The position numbers and the translations under genes were made by a program. Positions 1 through 8,196 of a DNA stretch of 18,430 nucleotides are shown piece after piece (position 1 is the first letter of the stretch; every line of letters starts with the position of its first letter). A model generated the notes under the pieces. The model made no database searches. It was not told the DNA's origin and saw only the letters and a program-made list of their open reading frames with translations. The DNA comes from JAKSUT01 sp045616505 (GTDB taxonomy: Bacteria; Cyanobacteriota; Vampirovibrionia; Gastranaerophilales; Gastranaerophilaceae), in NCBI GenBank assembly GCA_045616505.1, contig JAZLGV010000064.1, positions 1-18,430 of the forward strand. Reading direction: 5' to 3'.

Positions 1-1697
1 CCATTTGTATTTAATCTCGATTTTAATGAAGGGATATAAGAATCCTCTATTACTTGTTTTATTTCTAAAATACAAGGTTTATGTATTGAATTAATCCATT
101 TAATTGAATATTCAATATCCTTTGTTTTTTTACAACATAAATATTCTATATTATAAGCATTTGCTATAATTTTGAAATTAGGAAAAGATAATCCGCTTTT
201 TTCTGAACAGCCAAAAAACTTACCTTTAAAGTAATTTTTACAAGTATTTCTTATTGCATTATAACCTTTATTAGAAAATAAAATAATTTTAACGGGAATT
301 TTATTGTGCATAATTGTAGCTAATTCTTGTGAATTCATCATAAAACTTCCATCTCCAGTAATTAAAGTTGTATCGTAACCCGATGCACAACTAGCACCTA
401 TTGCAAGTGGAATATCGCATCCCATTGAACCACAGTTTACATTTACAATGCTTCTTTGATTTTTTTTATTAACAGATGCTATCAAATAGCCTGCAATGCA
501 ACTACTATTCCCTAAAACTGTAATACTATTATCGCTTGCGAATTTTGAATAAATTTCCCAAAATTCTTGAGCAGAAATCAAATCATTTTCATCATTATGT
601 TTTATTTCATCAAAATTACCAAAATTTCTTTTTACTTTATTACAGTATTTTATCCAAGTTTCAGGTGCAGATATTATTTTATTTGATTTTAATAATCTTT
701 TAAATAAATCTTTTAAATCACAACAAATATTTTTGAATATATTTAATCCAGGTTTTAAAGCTTCATCTGAATTTATATTAATCATTATAATCTTCGCTTT
801 TGAAGCAAAAGTCTCTTGCGAAAAAGTTGTTTGCTTAAAACCAAGTGATGAACCTAATATAACAACTAAATCTGCATTTTGCAAAATTAAATTTCCAGCT
901 CTGGAAGCGCAAGTCCCAGTTGTCCCAAAATATAACGAATGTTCATTATATAAATTATCAGCGAAACAACAAGCACTTACAGTTGGAATTTTGTATTTTT
1001 CAAGAACTTTTAAAAAATTCTCTCTCTCGCCTGATGAACGAACTGCACTACCCGCTAAAAAGAGTGGTCTTTTAGCATTTTTTATTTCATTTATTAAAAA
1101 ATCAATATCATAACCCTTGCATTTTTTTGTTTCTATTGGAGGTAGAATCGGCAACATATCATTTTCTTCAACTTCTTTGCTTTGAATATCCAAAGGAACA
1201 TCTATCCAAACAGGTCCTCTAGCTCCGTTCATCATGATATCAAACGCTTTTTGAATTTCTTGTTTTACAGATAGTGGATCTGTAATCATTTTTGCGTATT
1301 TCGTCATGTTTTTTACGGAATTTACAATGTCAAATTCTTGTTCCCCTCTTCTTCTTATATTTAAACCACATTCTTCTACTGTTGTATTATATCTGACTTG
1401 TCCCGACAAAACAAAAATAGGCGTATAATCTTGATATGCACCCATTATACCTGTCAAAGTGTTTGTGCCGCCAGGTCCAGAAGTTACACAGCATAAGGCA
1501 GGTTTTGAGGAATACTTTGCATAACCTTCACATGATATTGCACATGCTTGTTCATGATGATTAAAAATGGTCTTGATATTACTTAACGCCAAAGCATTAT
1601 TCAGATACATTGCTCCGCCACCCGGTACACAGAAGGCTTGTTTAATACCATTTGCTTCAAGTACTTCTATTATTATATCTGCAATTCTTTTTTTCAT
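1..1697 (-). CDS. ThDP-dependent acetolactate synthase-like enzyme (YerE-like), 3' end outside window
   Basis: The minus-strand frame is open from the ATG at 1697 to the left edge, giving at least 565 residues without a stop. It has the three-domain build of the acetolactate synthase/pyruvate decarboxylase family. The N-terminal ThDP pyrimidine domain holds HHEQA with Glu49, the expected cofactor-activating Glu, and SGPGGTN near residue 73. A central domain follows at about 200-330. The C-terminal domain has the ThDP/Mg motif GDGSF (448-452) with Asn476 in FSNKGY. The start overlaps the upstream SDR stop (ATGA), so the two are probably translationally coupled. ThDP enzymes of this type normally make acetolactate, but the CDP-dideoxysugar neighbours suggest a carboligase like Yersinia YerE, which attaches a two-carbon branch to a CDP-3,6-dideoxy-4-keto-hexose. 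Family is clear; substrate is inferred. An ordinary acetolactate synthase is the main alternative. Confidence 0.85.
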   Translation of the reverse strand, partial: MKKRIADIIIEVLEANGIKQAFCVPGGGAMYLNNALALSNIKTIFNHHEQACAISCEGYAKYSSKPALCCVTSGPGGTNTLTGIMGAYQDYTPIFVLSGQVRYNTTVEECGLNIRRRGEQEFDIVNSVKNMTKYAKMITDPLSVKQEIQKAFDIMMNGARGPVWIDVPLDIQSKEVEENDMLPILPPIETKKCKGYDIDFLINEIKNAKRPLFLAGSAVRSSGERENFLKVLEKYKIPTVSACCFADNLYNEHSLYFGTTGTCASRAGNLILQNADLVVILGSSLGFKQTTFSQETFASKAKIIMININSDEALKPGLNIFKNICCDLKDLFKRLLKSNKIISAPETWIKYCNKVKRNFGNFDEIKHNDENDLISAQEFWEIYSKFASDNSITVLGNSSCIAGYLIASVNKKNQRSIVNVNCGSMGCDIPLAIGASCASGYDTTLITGDGSFMMNSQELATIMHNKIPVKIILFSNKGYNAIRNTCKNYFKGKFFGCSEKSGLSFPNFKIIANAYNIEYLCCKKTKDIEYSIKWINSIHKPCILEIKQVIEDSYIPSLKSRLNTN

Positions 1698-2542
1698 TTT
1701 ATGCCTTCCTTTAACCATTCAATTTCTTTGTCTATACCTATTTCAAGGGTTTCATCAAACTTTATAGGTAATTCTTGAAACAATCTGTCGCTGTTTCCAG
1801 AATATTCTTTATTTAACCCATCATGTTCAATGATTATAGAATTTTTAGTTGAAATTTTTTTCTTAACTAATTTTGCAATATCTGATAATAAATATTTTGA
1901 TTTATTGCATACATTATAATCATGATATTTTGGCTTATTATTAATAACCCAATCTATTACACGTATTAAATCATTTACTGAAACATAAGAAAAATAACAA
2001 TCTTGCACTAAATTGATTATATCACAATTCAAAGATTGATTTATAACAGATCTTATTAAGCGTCTTTCTTGTTCATATTTTCCATAGCAACCAAAAATTC
2101 TTAAATTATATATATTATAAGAATTCTTCGCAATTTGATTTAAAATATATTTTGCATATCCATATGAATCTTTTGGAATAAATCTACCAATATCATTTTC
2201 TTTTACATTAATAATATTTTGTGATTTATCATATTCTGCTCCAGAACCAATATAAATTATTTTTTCAAAATCTTTTTCATGTTTTTTTAAATTTAACAAA
2301 CCACGCATTGTATAATCTAAAATATTTTCTTTTAAATCTTCATTATTACGACTAGGATTTAAAATAGCACAATGAATTACTATATCAAAAATCTTATTTT
2401 TTAAGTAATTATCAACACTATTTTGATCTATTATATTTAATTCTCGGCGATCAGGAGCATATATTTTGTATTTTGTAGTAAGTTGTTCTATTATATTTCG
2501 CCCGATAAAACCAGTTCCACCTGTAAGAAGAATTTTTTTCAT
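1694..2542 (-). CDS. NAD(P)-dependent epimerase/dehydratase (extended SDR), nucleotide-sugar reductase candidate
   Basis: This 282-residue protein has an N-terminal Rossmann motif TGGTGFIG (7-14) and the SDR catalytic pair Tyr127-x3-Lys131 (YGYAK). A Ser in YIGSGAEY (about 98-104) is the likely third active-site residue. The length is short for the extended SDR family, as in the reductases that finish CDP-3,6-dideoxyhexoses. Its ATG overlaps the rfbH stop by one base (TAATG), and its stop overlaps the ThDP-enzyme start by four, so it is firmly inside the sugar operon. By position it probably reduces or epimerises the 4-keto or branched product of the RfbH/ThDP-enzyme steps, like YerF or the abequose/paratose synthases. 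The substrate cannot be read from sequence. It looks richer in Asn, Lys, Ile and A/T than rfbG and rfbH, as is common for cluster-specific sugar genes. Confidence 0.8.
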   Translation of the reverse strand: MKKILLTGGTGFIGRNIIEQLTTKYKIYAPDRRELNIIDQNSVDNYLKNKIFDIVIHCAILNPSRNNEDLKENILDYTMRGLLNLKKHEKDFEKIIYIGSGAEYDKSQNIINVKENDIGRFIPKDSYGYAKYILNQIAKNSYNIYNLRIFGCYGKYEQERRLIRSVINQSLNCDIINLVQDCYFSYVSVNDLIRVIDWVINNKPKYHDYNVCNKSKYLLSDIAKLVKKKISTKNSIIIEHDGLNKEYSGNSDRLFQELPIKFDETLEIGIDKEIEWLKEGIK

Positions 2543-3909
2543 TATCTATTAATCCCATATCTTTCTTTAATACAATTATGTATTGTATCAGCAATTCTTG
2601 AAATTTCATCTTCTCCTAGCGCAGGGAATGTTCCAACCCAGAAAGTATTATTCATAATAAAATCGGTGTTTGGTAATTGTTTATAAACTTCTTCTGTCAA
2701 ATCTTTTGAAGTCATTAATTTCGAATTACCGATTTTAAACTGAATTTCATCATCATCAACAAACATTGGTTGTCTTAAAATATTACCAGCAAACAATTGT
2801 CTTGTTCCAATTTTATGACTTTCTAAATATTCAACCAATTCTTGCTTTGTAAATGGTGCATTTTCTTTAACCGAAATTAAATATCCAAACCATGAAGGTT
2901 TAACGCCATCTTTTACAACTGGCAAAATCAAATAATCTGTTAAATCAGATAACAATTTTGTTAAAAGCTCAGCATTACGACGTCGAATTTCCAAAAAACC
3001 GTCCAATTTTTCTATTTGGCTGCAACCAAGTGCGGCTTGCCAATCGGTAATTTTTAAGTTGTAACCGACATGAGAATATGTATATTTATGGTCATAGCCA
3101 AAAGGCAAGTTCCCCAACTGTTGAGAAAATCTTTTTCCACAAATGCCATCTTTTCCCGGAGGACAACAACAATCTCTGCCCCAATCTCTGAATGACATTA
3201 TTATTTTGTATAATTGAGCATCATTTGTAATAACTGCTCCGCCTTCACCCATTGTTAAATGGTGTGCCGGATAGAAACTAAATGTACCAATATGTCCAAT
3301 TGTTCCGATTTTCTTTCCTTTGTATTCACCACCCAAGGCATCACAACTATCTTCAATAACCCAAAGATTATATTTTTGAGCTAATTCCATAATTTTATCT
3401 AAATCATAACTATTACCTAAAGTGTGAGCCAAAAATATTGCCTTTGTCTTATCGGTAATAGCTTCTTCAATTAAATCAGCATCAATATTATATGTTCCGA
3501 TTTCGCAATCAACAAAAACAGGAATTAAACCGTTTTGCAAAATCGGATTAATTGTTGTCGGGAAACCTGATGCAACAGAAATAACTTCGTCGCCTTTTCT
3601 TAGTCTTCTTTCGCCTAATTTGTGAGAAGTCAAAGCTGAAAATGCAAGCAAATTTGCACTTGAACCTGAATTTGTAGAAAGAGCATATTTTACACCCATA
3701 TATTTTGCAAATTTTTGTTCAAATTCTTTATTAAATCTGCCTGCAGTAAGCCACATGTCAAGTGAAGCATCAATCATGTTCAACAATTCTTCTTCACCCA
3801 ATAATTTTCCTGATGGCGGAATATAGTCAAATTCTCTTTTTTTGCCGTAAACCTCTTTGTAATATTCTTTTGCGGCTTCTTTTACTTTACTGCGTAATTC
3901 TTGTTCCAT
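2542..3909 (-). CDS. rfbH: CDP-6-deoxy-L-threo-D-glycero-4-hexulose-3-dehydrase (E1)
   Basis: A DegT/DnrJ/EryC1-fold, PMP-dependent enzyme of 455 residues that removes the C3 hydroxyl of CDP-4-keto-6-deoxyglucose. Two features separate it from ordinary sugar aminotransferases. The usual PLP-binding Lys is replaced by His216 in YPAHHLTMGEGG. Four cysteines, Cys189, Cys247, Cys249 and Cys257, have exactly the C-x57-C-x-C-x7-C spacing that binds the [2Fe-2S] cluster in Yersinia E1. Asp187 in EDSCDALGG is the expected contact to the cofactor ring nitrogen. The start overlaps the end of rfbG by 28 nt, with an AGGA-type ribosome site inside rfbG about 9 nt upstream. The enzyme needs an electron-donating reductase (E3, DdhD/AscD type); none is in this window. 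The stop overlaps the next gene's start by one base. Confidence 0.95.
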   Translation of the reverse strand: MEQELRSKVKEAAKEYYKEVYGKKREFDYIPPSGKLLGEEELLNMIDASLDMWLTAGRFNKEFEQKFAKYMGVKYALSTNSGSSANLLAFSALTSHKLGERRLRKGDEVISVASGFPTTINPILQNGLIPVFVDCEIGTYNIDADLIEEAITDKTKAIFLAHTLGNSYDLDKIMELAQKYNLWVIEDSCDALGGEYKGKKIGTIGHIGTFSFYPAHHLTMGEGGAVITNDAQLYKIIMSFRDWGRDCCCPPGKDGICGKRFSQQLGNLPFGYDHKYTYSHVGYNLKITDWQAALGCSQIEKLDGFLEIRRRNAELLTKLLSDLTDYLILPVVKDGVKPSWFGYLISVKENAPFTKQELVEYLESHKIGTRQLFAGNILRQPMFVDDDEIQFKIGNSKLMTSKDLTEEVYKQLPNTDFIMNNTFWVGTFPALGEDEISRIADTIHNCIKERYGINR

Positions 3910-4970
3910 TTAATATTTTCCTCATAATTTTTTATTTGTTTTAATGTAAATTTAAATATGTCACTATCTTTATTATAAAAATGTTTATACCATTCAACGG
4001 TATTTTTTATAGCTTCTTTTGCCGTATAGGTCGGAGTCCAACCAAGAACTTTTTGAACTTTTTCAATATTTAACATCAAAAGTCCTGCTTCATGCAAAGG
4101 GCTTTTTTCACCCACAACGACTTTACCTTTGCCATAGAATTCGGTTACCATTTTTGAAACTTCCGCAACAGTTAAAACGCTGTTTTCTTCAGGTCCAAAG
4201 TTAAACCCGTCGGCATATTTTTTGCCTTCTTCCAACAGTTTTTGCCCAAGCAACATATATCCTGACAATGGCTCTAAAACATGTTGCCAAGGGCGAACTG
4301 CGACAGGATTTCTGATTTCTATGTCAATATTTTCATTAATTGAACGAATGCAATCGGGAATTAGTCTGTCCAAAGCCCAGTCGCCACCGCCAATTACATT
4401 TCCTGCTCTTGCAGTTGCCATTGCATAAGTGCCTTCTTCTTGCAAAAATGAACGTCTGAATGATGATGACATAATTTCAACGCAACCTTTTGATGAAGAA
4501 TACATATCATATCCGCCCATCGGCTCATCTTCTTTATAACCCCTATGCACTTCTTTATTTTCATAGCATTTATCTGTCGTAATATTTACAAATGCCTTAA
4601 CAGATTTGCATTTTCTTGCTGACTCTAATACATTTAAAGTTCCTATGACATTTGTTTCATAAGTCATTTTTGGTTCTGCATAAGATAGTCTTACTAACGG
4701 TTGCGCTGCAAGGTGAAAAATAATATCAGGTTGAAATTCCTGTATAGCTTTTTCAAGTTTTGGAGTATCTAAAATATCCCCGATTATTGACTTTGTAATT
4801 TTTTCTCCAATTTTTAATTCATTAAACATTGATGGAGTTGTATTTGGGGCAAAAGAATAGCCACAAACTTCTGCACCTAATTTTGTAAGCCATAAAGCTA
4901 ACCAACTACCTTTAAAACCTGTATGTCCAGTTAAAAAAACTTTTTTGTCTTTATAAATATTATTAAACAT
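3882..4970 (-). CDS. rfbG: CDP-glucose 4,6-dehydratase
   Basis: A 362-residue extended SDR that converts CDP-glucose to CDP-4-keto-6-deoxyglucose, the precursor of CDP-linked 3,6-dideoxy sugars. The NAD site GHTGFKG (15-21) is followed by SW, the form typical of CDP-glucose and GDP-mannose dehydratase relatives. TTDK (131-134) and Tyr157-x3-Lys161 (YSSSK) form the catalytic centre; HLAAQPLVRLSY at about 86-97 is the usual substrate-side segment. Length is normal for the family. It lies directly downstream of the fusion gene with a 4-base gap and overlaps rfbH by 28 nt. It supplies the substrate of RfbH and uses the product of RfbF. Confidence 0.96.
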   Translation of the reverse strand: MFNNIYKDKKVFLTGHTGFKGSWLALWLTKLGAEVCGYSFAPNTTPSMFNELKIGEKITKSIIGDILDTPKLEKAIQEFQPDIIFHLAAQPLVRLSYAEPKMTYETNVIGTLNVLESARKCKSVKAFVNITTDKCYENKEVHRGYKEDEPMGGYDMYSSSKGCVEIMSSSFRRSFLQEEGTYAMATARAGNVIGGGDWALDRLIPDCIRSINENIDIEIRNPVAVRPWQHVLEPLSGYMLLGQKLLEEGKKYADGFNFGPEENSVLTVAEVSKMVTEFYGKGKVVVGEKSPLHEAGLLMLNIEKVQKVLGWTPTYTAKEAIKNTVEWYKHFYNKDSDIFKFTLKQIKNYEENIKWNKNYAVK

Positions 4971-4974
4971 CTGC

Positions 4975-6663
4975 TTAAAATTCCTTTAGTAGTTCATCAA
5001 TATTATCTTTTGTAATTTCCGTATATAATTTTTCGCCTAAAATCTTGATTTTTTCTTCGGTCAATTTTGAATAATCAAATTTAACTAATTTTTCAATTAT
5101 TTCAGGCTCAAAACGATATTTTATTACTTTCGCTGGATTTCCGCCAACTATTGCATAAGGTGGAACATCTTTAGTAACAACACTTCCTGCTGCAACTATT
5201 GCTCCTTGGTTAATTGTTACACCAGATAAAATTATTGAATTTAAGCCAATCCAAACATCATCTTTAATGACAATATCGCCTTTTGATTGTGCTTCGAAAT
5301 CTTCTCCTAATATTTTAACTTTAAACGGATATGTAGAAAGTCCTTTGTAAGAGTGCTCTGAAGCCAAGATGAATGCTACATTTGGTGCAAAAGAACAAAA
5401 ATCGCCAATAATAAGTCTTTCTTTTTGACTTTCGCTATGAAATAATACATTATTTTTATTAAAACCATATGTATGTTTTCCTACCGAACAATAAAACGGC
5501 ATACTTATTTCCATATTTTCTTTTGTTATTTCCACATTTTCTTTTATTTTAAATTTTATTTTTAAACCTAATATGCAAATAACTTTATATTTTTTCCTTC
5601 CGTCTTCTAAGTATAAATTTGACACAGAAAAGATTTTTTTTAATAAAGAACTTCCTGAAAATTCTGTTACATCATTTAAATACATTGCTACTATATTCGC
5701 ATACAAATACTCCAATTTTGTTGTAAAAACTTTACTGGATTTCATTCTTAAGCAAAATTCTTTTTTTAAATTTCTAGAATGGGAATATTCTATATATTTT
5801 TCTGATAAATTATACCAATCACAAATATTTTTTTTATCTAATACATCTAAAAAAAATTTAGTTGAAAAATATTTATATATACAAACTAAGCTTTTTATTA
5901 TTCGTAATCTTTCAAAAATATTAAATTTTAATACTTTTAAAAAAACGATAAATAATTCAAATACCTCAAAACGACATTCCGGAGAAAAATATAAATTATT
6001 ATTTTCGGGCGAATAAGTACTTGAATGTTTTGATCCTTTAAAAGGTGGTACTCTATATTCTATAAAATCAACATATATATGGGCAAATGCACCACTTTGG
6101 CATAACAACATTACAATAAAATCTGAATCAAGTCCAGTTATTTTATTGCAATATAAATTTAAAGTGTCAAAAGGTTTAATTTTATTAAAAATTAACCTTT
6201 TATAAAACAAGCCAGATGGATGATAATGTTGGGCTGAATATTTTACTATTACGTCCTCAAGAGTTTCATATATCTTTACATCGATGTTAGAATTTAAACT
6301 TGGTTCAAACTTACCTGCCACAATATTTGAATTATTAGATAAAAAATTTATAACCTTATCTAAATTTTTTGCAGAAACAATATCCTTATCAGTTAATGTA
6401 AGTACGTAATCCCCCCTAGCTGCACTTGTAGCTTTTTTTCCATTTGCATCACTACCTATATTTTTTTTGTTTTTTAATACGATTAATCTCGTATCATTAT
6501 ATTTATCAAGCATTTCAGGCGTTCCGTCAGTAGAACAATTATCTGAAATTATTAATTCAAAAAAAGCATTATTAGAACTTAATAAATTTTCTACTAATTC
6601 TTTTAAATATTCAATATTGTTATATGTTGGAATACATATCGATAAAATAGGTTGTTTGTTCAT
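4975..6663 (-). CDS. Fusion of family-2 glycosyltransferase and hexapeptide-repeat (LbetaH) acyltransferase
   Basis: Of 562 residues, the N-terminal part (about 1-290) is a GT-A glycosyltransferase: LSICIPTYNN (7-16), ELIISDNCSTDGT (36-48) and an acidic TDKD (91-94) that can hold the metal/nucleotide. The C-terminal part (about 390-520) is a left-handed beta-helix acyltransferase of the CatB/xenobiotic acetyltransferase type. It has GDFCSFAPNV (420-429), a likely catalytic His437 in SEHSYKG, GDIVIKDDVWIG, and the closing SVVTKDVPPYAIVGGNPAK (494-512). Between them is a linker with a short basic/hydrophobic stretch, KKYKVICILGLKIKFK (357-372). The gene sits between rfbF and rfbG with gaps of 2 and 4 bases. 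It probably transfers a sugar of the repeat unit and acetylates the same glycan. Donor, acceptor and acyl group are unknown. Confidence 0.88.
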   Translation of the reverse strand: MNKQPILSICIPTYNNIEYLKELVENLLSSNNAFFELIISDNCSTDGTPEMLDKYNDTRLIVLKNKKNIGSDANGKKATSAARGDYVLTLTDKDIVSAKNLDKVINFLSNNSNIVAGKFEPSLNSNIDVKIYETLEDVIVKYSAQHYHPSGLFYKRLIFNKIKPFDTLNLYCNKITGLDSDFIVMLLCQSGAFAHIYVDFIEYRVPPFKGSKHSSTYSPENNNLYFSPECRFEVFELFIVFLKVLKFNIFERLRIIKSLVCIYKYFSTKFFLDVLDKKNICDWYNLSEKYIEYSHSRNLKKEFCLRMKSSKVFTTKLEYLYANIVAMYLNDVTEFSGSSLLKKIFSVSNLYLEDGRKKYKVICILGLKIKFKIKENVEITKENMEISMPFYCSVGKHTYGFNKNNVLFHSESQKERLIIGDFCSFAPNVAFILASEHSYKGLSTYPFKVKILGEDFEAQSKGDIVIKDDVWIGLNSIILSGVTINQGAIVAAGSVVTKDVPPYAIVGGNPAKVIKYRFEPEIIEKLVKFDYSKLTEEKIKILGEKLYTEITKDNIDELLKEF

Positions 6664-6665
6664 AA

Positions 6666-7454
6666 TTATTCTTCCTTAGTCCATATAGCCCAAGGAGCTG
6701 TGCCATTTTGCCACATTTCAGTTAAGTCATTTTTACCTTTTAATGTATCCATAGGATACCAAAAACCATCATGTTTGTATGAATTTAATTTTCCTTGCTT
6801 TGCTAAATCTTCAAGAGGTTGTCTTTCAAAAATAACATCCGTTCTATCTTTTTCAATAAAGTCAAAAACCTGAGGTTCACAAACCATAAAACCGCCATTT
6901 ATCCAGTTGCCATCACCATGAGGTTTTTCTGTAAATGTATTTATTGTTCCGTCTTGTGCTATATCTAATGCACCAAACTTTCCTGATGGTTTTACCGCAG
7001 TTAGTGTTAAATATTTATTGCTTTTTTGGTGACATTTAATAAGCTCATTAATATCTACATCACTAACTCCATCACCATAAGTTAATAAGAATGGTTCATT
7101 TCCGACATAGTCTTGTGCTTTTTTAATTCTTGAACCGGTCATTGTATTTTCGCCGGTATATAGCATTGTAACTTTCCAAGGTTCAGTTTTCATCTTATGC
7201 ACTTCAACAGAATTATTAAGCATATCAACAGTAATGTCTGAATATCTTTGATAATAATGCACAAAATAATCTTTTATAACATGTGATTTGTACCCTGTTA
7301 ATACAATAAAATCATTAAATCCATAATAAGAATAAATTTTCATAATATGCCATAAGATAGGCTTTCCGCCAATTTCAACCATTGGTTTTGGAAGCAATCT
7401 TGTTTCTTCCGATAATCTTGTTCCTAGCCCACCGGCTAATATTAATACTTTCAT
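6666..7454 (-). CDS. rfbF: Glucose-1-phosphate cytidylyltransferase
   Basis: A 262-residue nucleotidyltransferase that makes CDP-glucose from CTP and glucose-1-phosphate, the entry step to CDP-dideoxy sugars. The N-terminal LAGGLGTRLSEET (6-18) with LPKPMVEIGGKPI is the NTP-binding signature; the SEET form is characteristic of RfbF/DdhA and not of dTDP-glucose enzymes. YGDGVSDVD (126-134) carries the metal-binding aspartates, and FWYPMDTLKGKNDL near the C-terminus is also typical. An AAAAGGATAAGA ribosome site precedes the ATG. It is the first gene of the sugar operon in transcription order; the tRNA-Lys lies 91 bp upstream. The gap is so A/T-rich that no single promoter stands out. Confidence 0.96.
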   Translation of the reverse strand: MKVLILAGGLGTRLSEETRLLPKPMVEIGGKPILWHIMKIYSYYGFNDFIVLTGYKSHVIKDYFVHYYQRYSDITVDMLNNSVEVHKMKTEPWKVTMLYTGENTMTGSRIKKAQDYVGNEPFLLTYGDGVSDVDINELIKCHQKSNKYLTLTAVKPSGKFGALDIAQDGTINTFTEKPHGDGNWINGGFMVCEPQVFDFIEKDRTDVIFERQPLEDLAKQGKLNSYKHDGFWYPMDTLKGKNDLTEMWQNGTAPWAIWTKEE

Positions 7455-7545
7455 TCTTATCCTTTTATAATAAAAATTTATACACTATTATCAATAACTA
7501 TAACATAAAAAAAACATATTAACTATTAAAAAATAAAAAAACATT

Positions 7546-7618
7546 TGCGCTTGGCGCGATTCGAACGCGCGACCTATCCCTTAAAAGGGGAGTGCTCTAC
7601 CTGCTGAGCTACAAGCGC
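7546..7618 (-). tRNA. tRNA-Lys (anticodon UUU)
   Basis: A full cloverleaf can be folded by hand on the minus strand, 73 nt without an encoded CCA. The 7-bp acceptor GCGCTTG/CAAGCGC is perfect and the discriminator is A. The D arm is GCTC/GAGC with the usual AGCAGGTA loop. The anticodon loop CTTTTAA puts TTT at 7583-7585 with U33 and two purines 3' of it. The T arm is GCGCG-TTCGAAT-CGCGC. The only blemish is a C27-U43 mismatch at the top of the anticodon stem. It lies between L18 and the sugar operon, and a T-rich run follows the 3' end on the transcribed strand. Confidence 0.96.
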
Positions 7619-7720
7619 AAAGGTTTATTTGCATATTTTTATTCGATTTTTATATTTCGATGAACTTGTCATCAACCTTGAAATTATCGCTACTTATGTA
7701 AAATCCTAACTTCAATTATT

Positions 7721-7749
7721 AGTTTAACAAAAACAAAATCTTACGTCAA
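7721..7749 (-). promoter_or_regulatory. Candidate sigma70-type promoter for tRNA-Lys
   Basis: On the minus strand TTGACG (-35, 7749-7744) is followed after 17 bp by TAAACT (-10, 7726-7721). It lies just after the L18 stop and about 100 bp before the tRNA. The matches are 5/6 and 4/6, so this is only a candidate; read-through from the ribosomal operon is the alternative. Confidence 0.4.
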
Positions 7750-7759
7750 GTAGATAATT

Positions 7760-8128
7760 TTAGAAGTTTAATCCAGCTTCTCTAGCCGCATCAGCTAATG
7801 CTTGAACTCTACCATGATAAAGGAATCCACCTCTATCAAATACAACATCTTTAACACCAGCTTTTAATGCTTTTTTTGCAACTGTTTCACCAATCAATTT
7901 AGCAGCATCGATGTTTCCACCATGATTGATTTTTTCTCTAATATCTTTATCGATACTTGAGCAAGAAGCCAATGTAACACCTTTTACATCATCAATTACT
8001 TGCGCATAAATGTGTTTTGTACTTCTATAAACAGCTAATCTTGGAGCTTCTGTTGTACCTGTCAACTTAACTCTGATAGTTTTATGTCTTTTTTGTACTT
8101 TTGCTTTTTTGTTTTGTGATTTAATCAT
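7760..8128 (-). CDS. rplR: 50S ribosomal protein L18
   Basis: A 122-residue 5S-rRNA-binding protein of the large-subunit central protuberance. The basic N-terminus, RLAVYRSTKHIYAQVIDD in the middle and DVVFDRGGFLYHGRVQALAD near the end are family hallmarks; the last stretch resembles cyanobacterial L18. AAAGGAAATTAAA precedes the ATG. It is the last ribosomal gene here: the next gene on the strand is tRNA-Lys, not S5 (rpsE), its usual partner. The gap to L6 is 68 bp. Confidence 0.97.
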   Translation of the reverse strand: MIKSQNKKAKVQKRHKTIRVKLTGTTEAPRLAVYRSTKHIYAQVIDDVKGVTLASCSSIDKDIREKINHGGNIDAAKLIGETVAKKALKAGVKDVVFDRGGFLYHGRVQALADAAREAGLNF

Positions 8129-8196
8129 TTTAATTTCCTTTCACCCAAACCTTCTTAAATTATATTTAAGGGTTTATACGGGCAATTATTTACTTA

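Noticed and set aside
733..1113. Plus-strand open frame of 126 codons
   Set aside because: It lies wholly inside the ThDP enzyme on the other strand, has no ribosome site and shows no family motif.
1..1697. Housekeeping acetolactate synthase large subunit as the default name
   Set aside because: The fold is the same, but the tight operon with CDP-dideoxysugar genes makes a sugar carboligase more likely. It is kept as the main alternative.
7455..7545. Promoter for the sugar operon just upstream of rfbF
   Set aside because: The region is almost pure A/T, so many -10-like hexamers occur. The best pair (TTGATA-N16-TATTAT) would start transcription inside the ribosome site, so none could be chosen.
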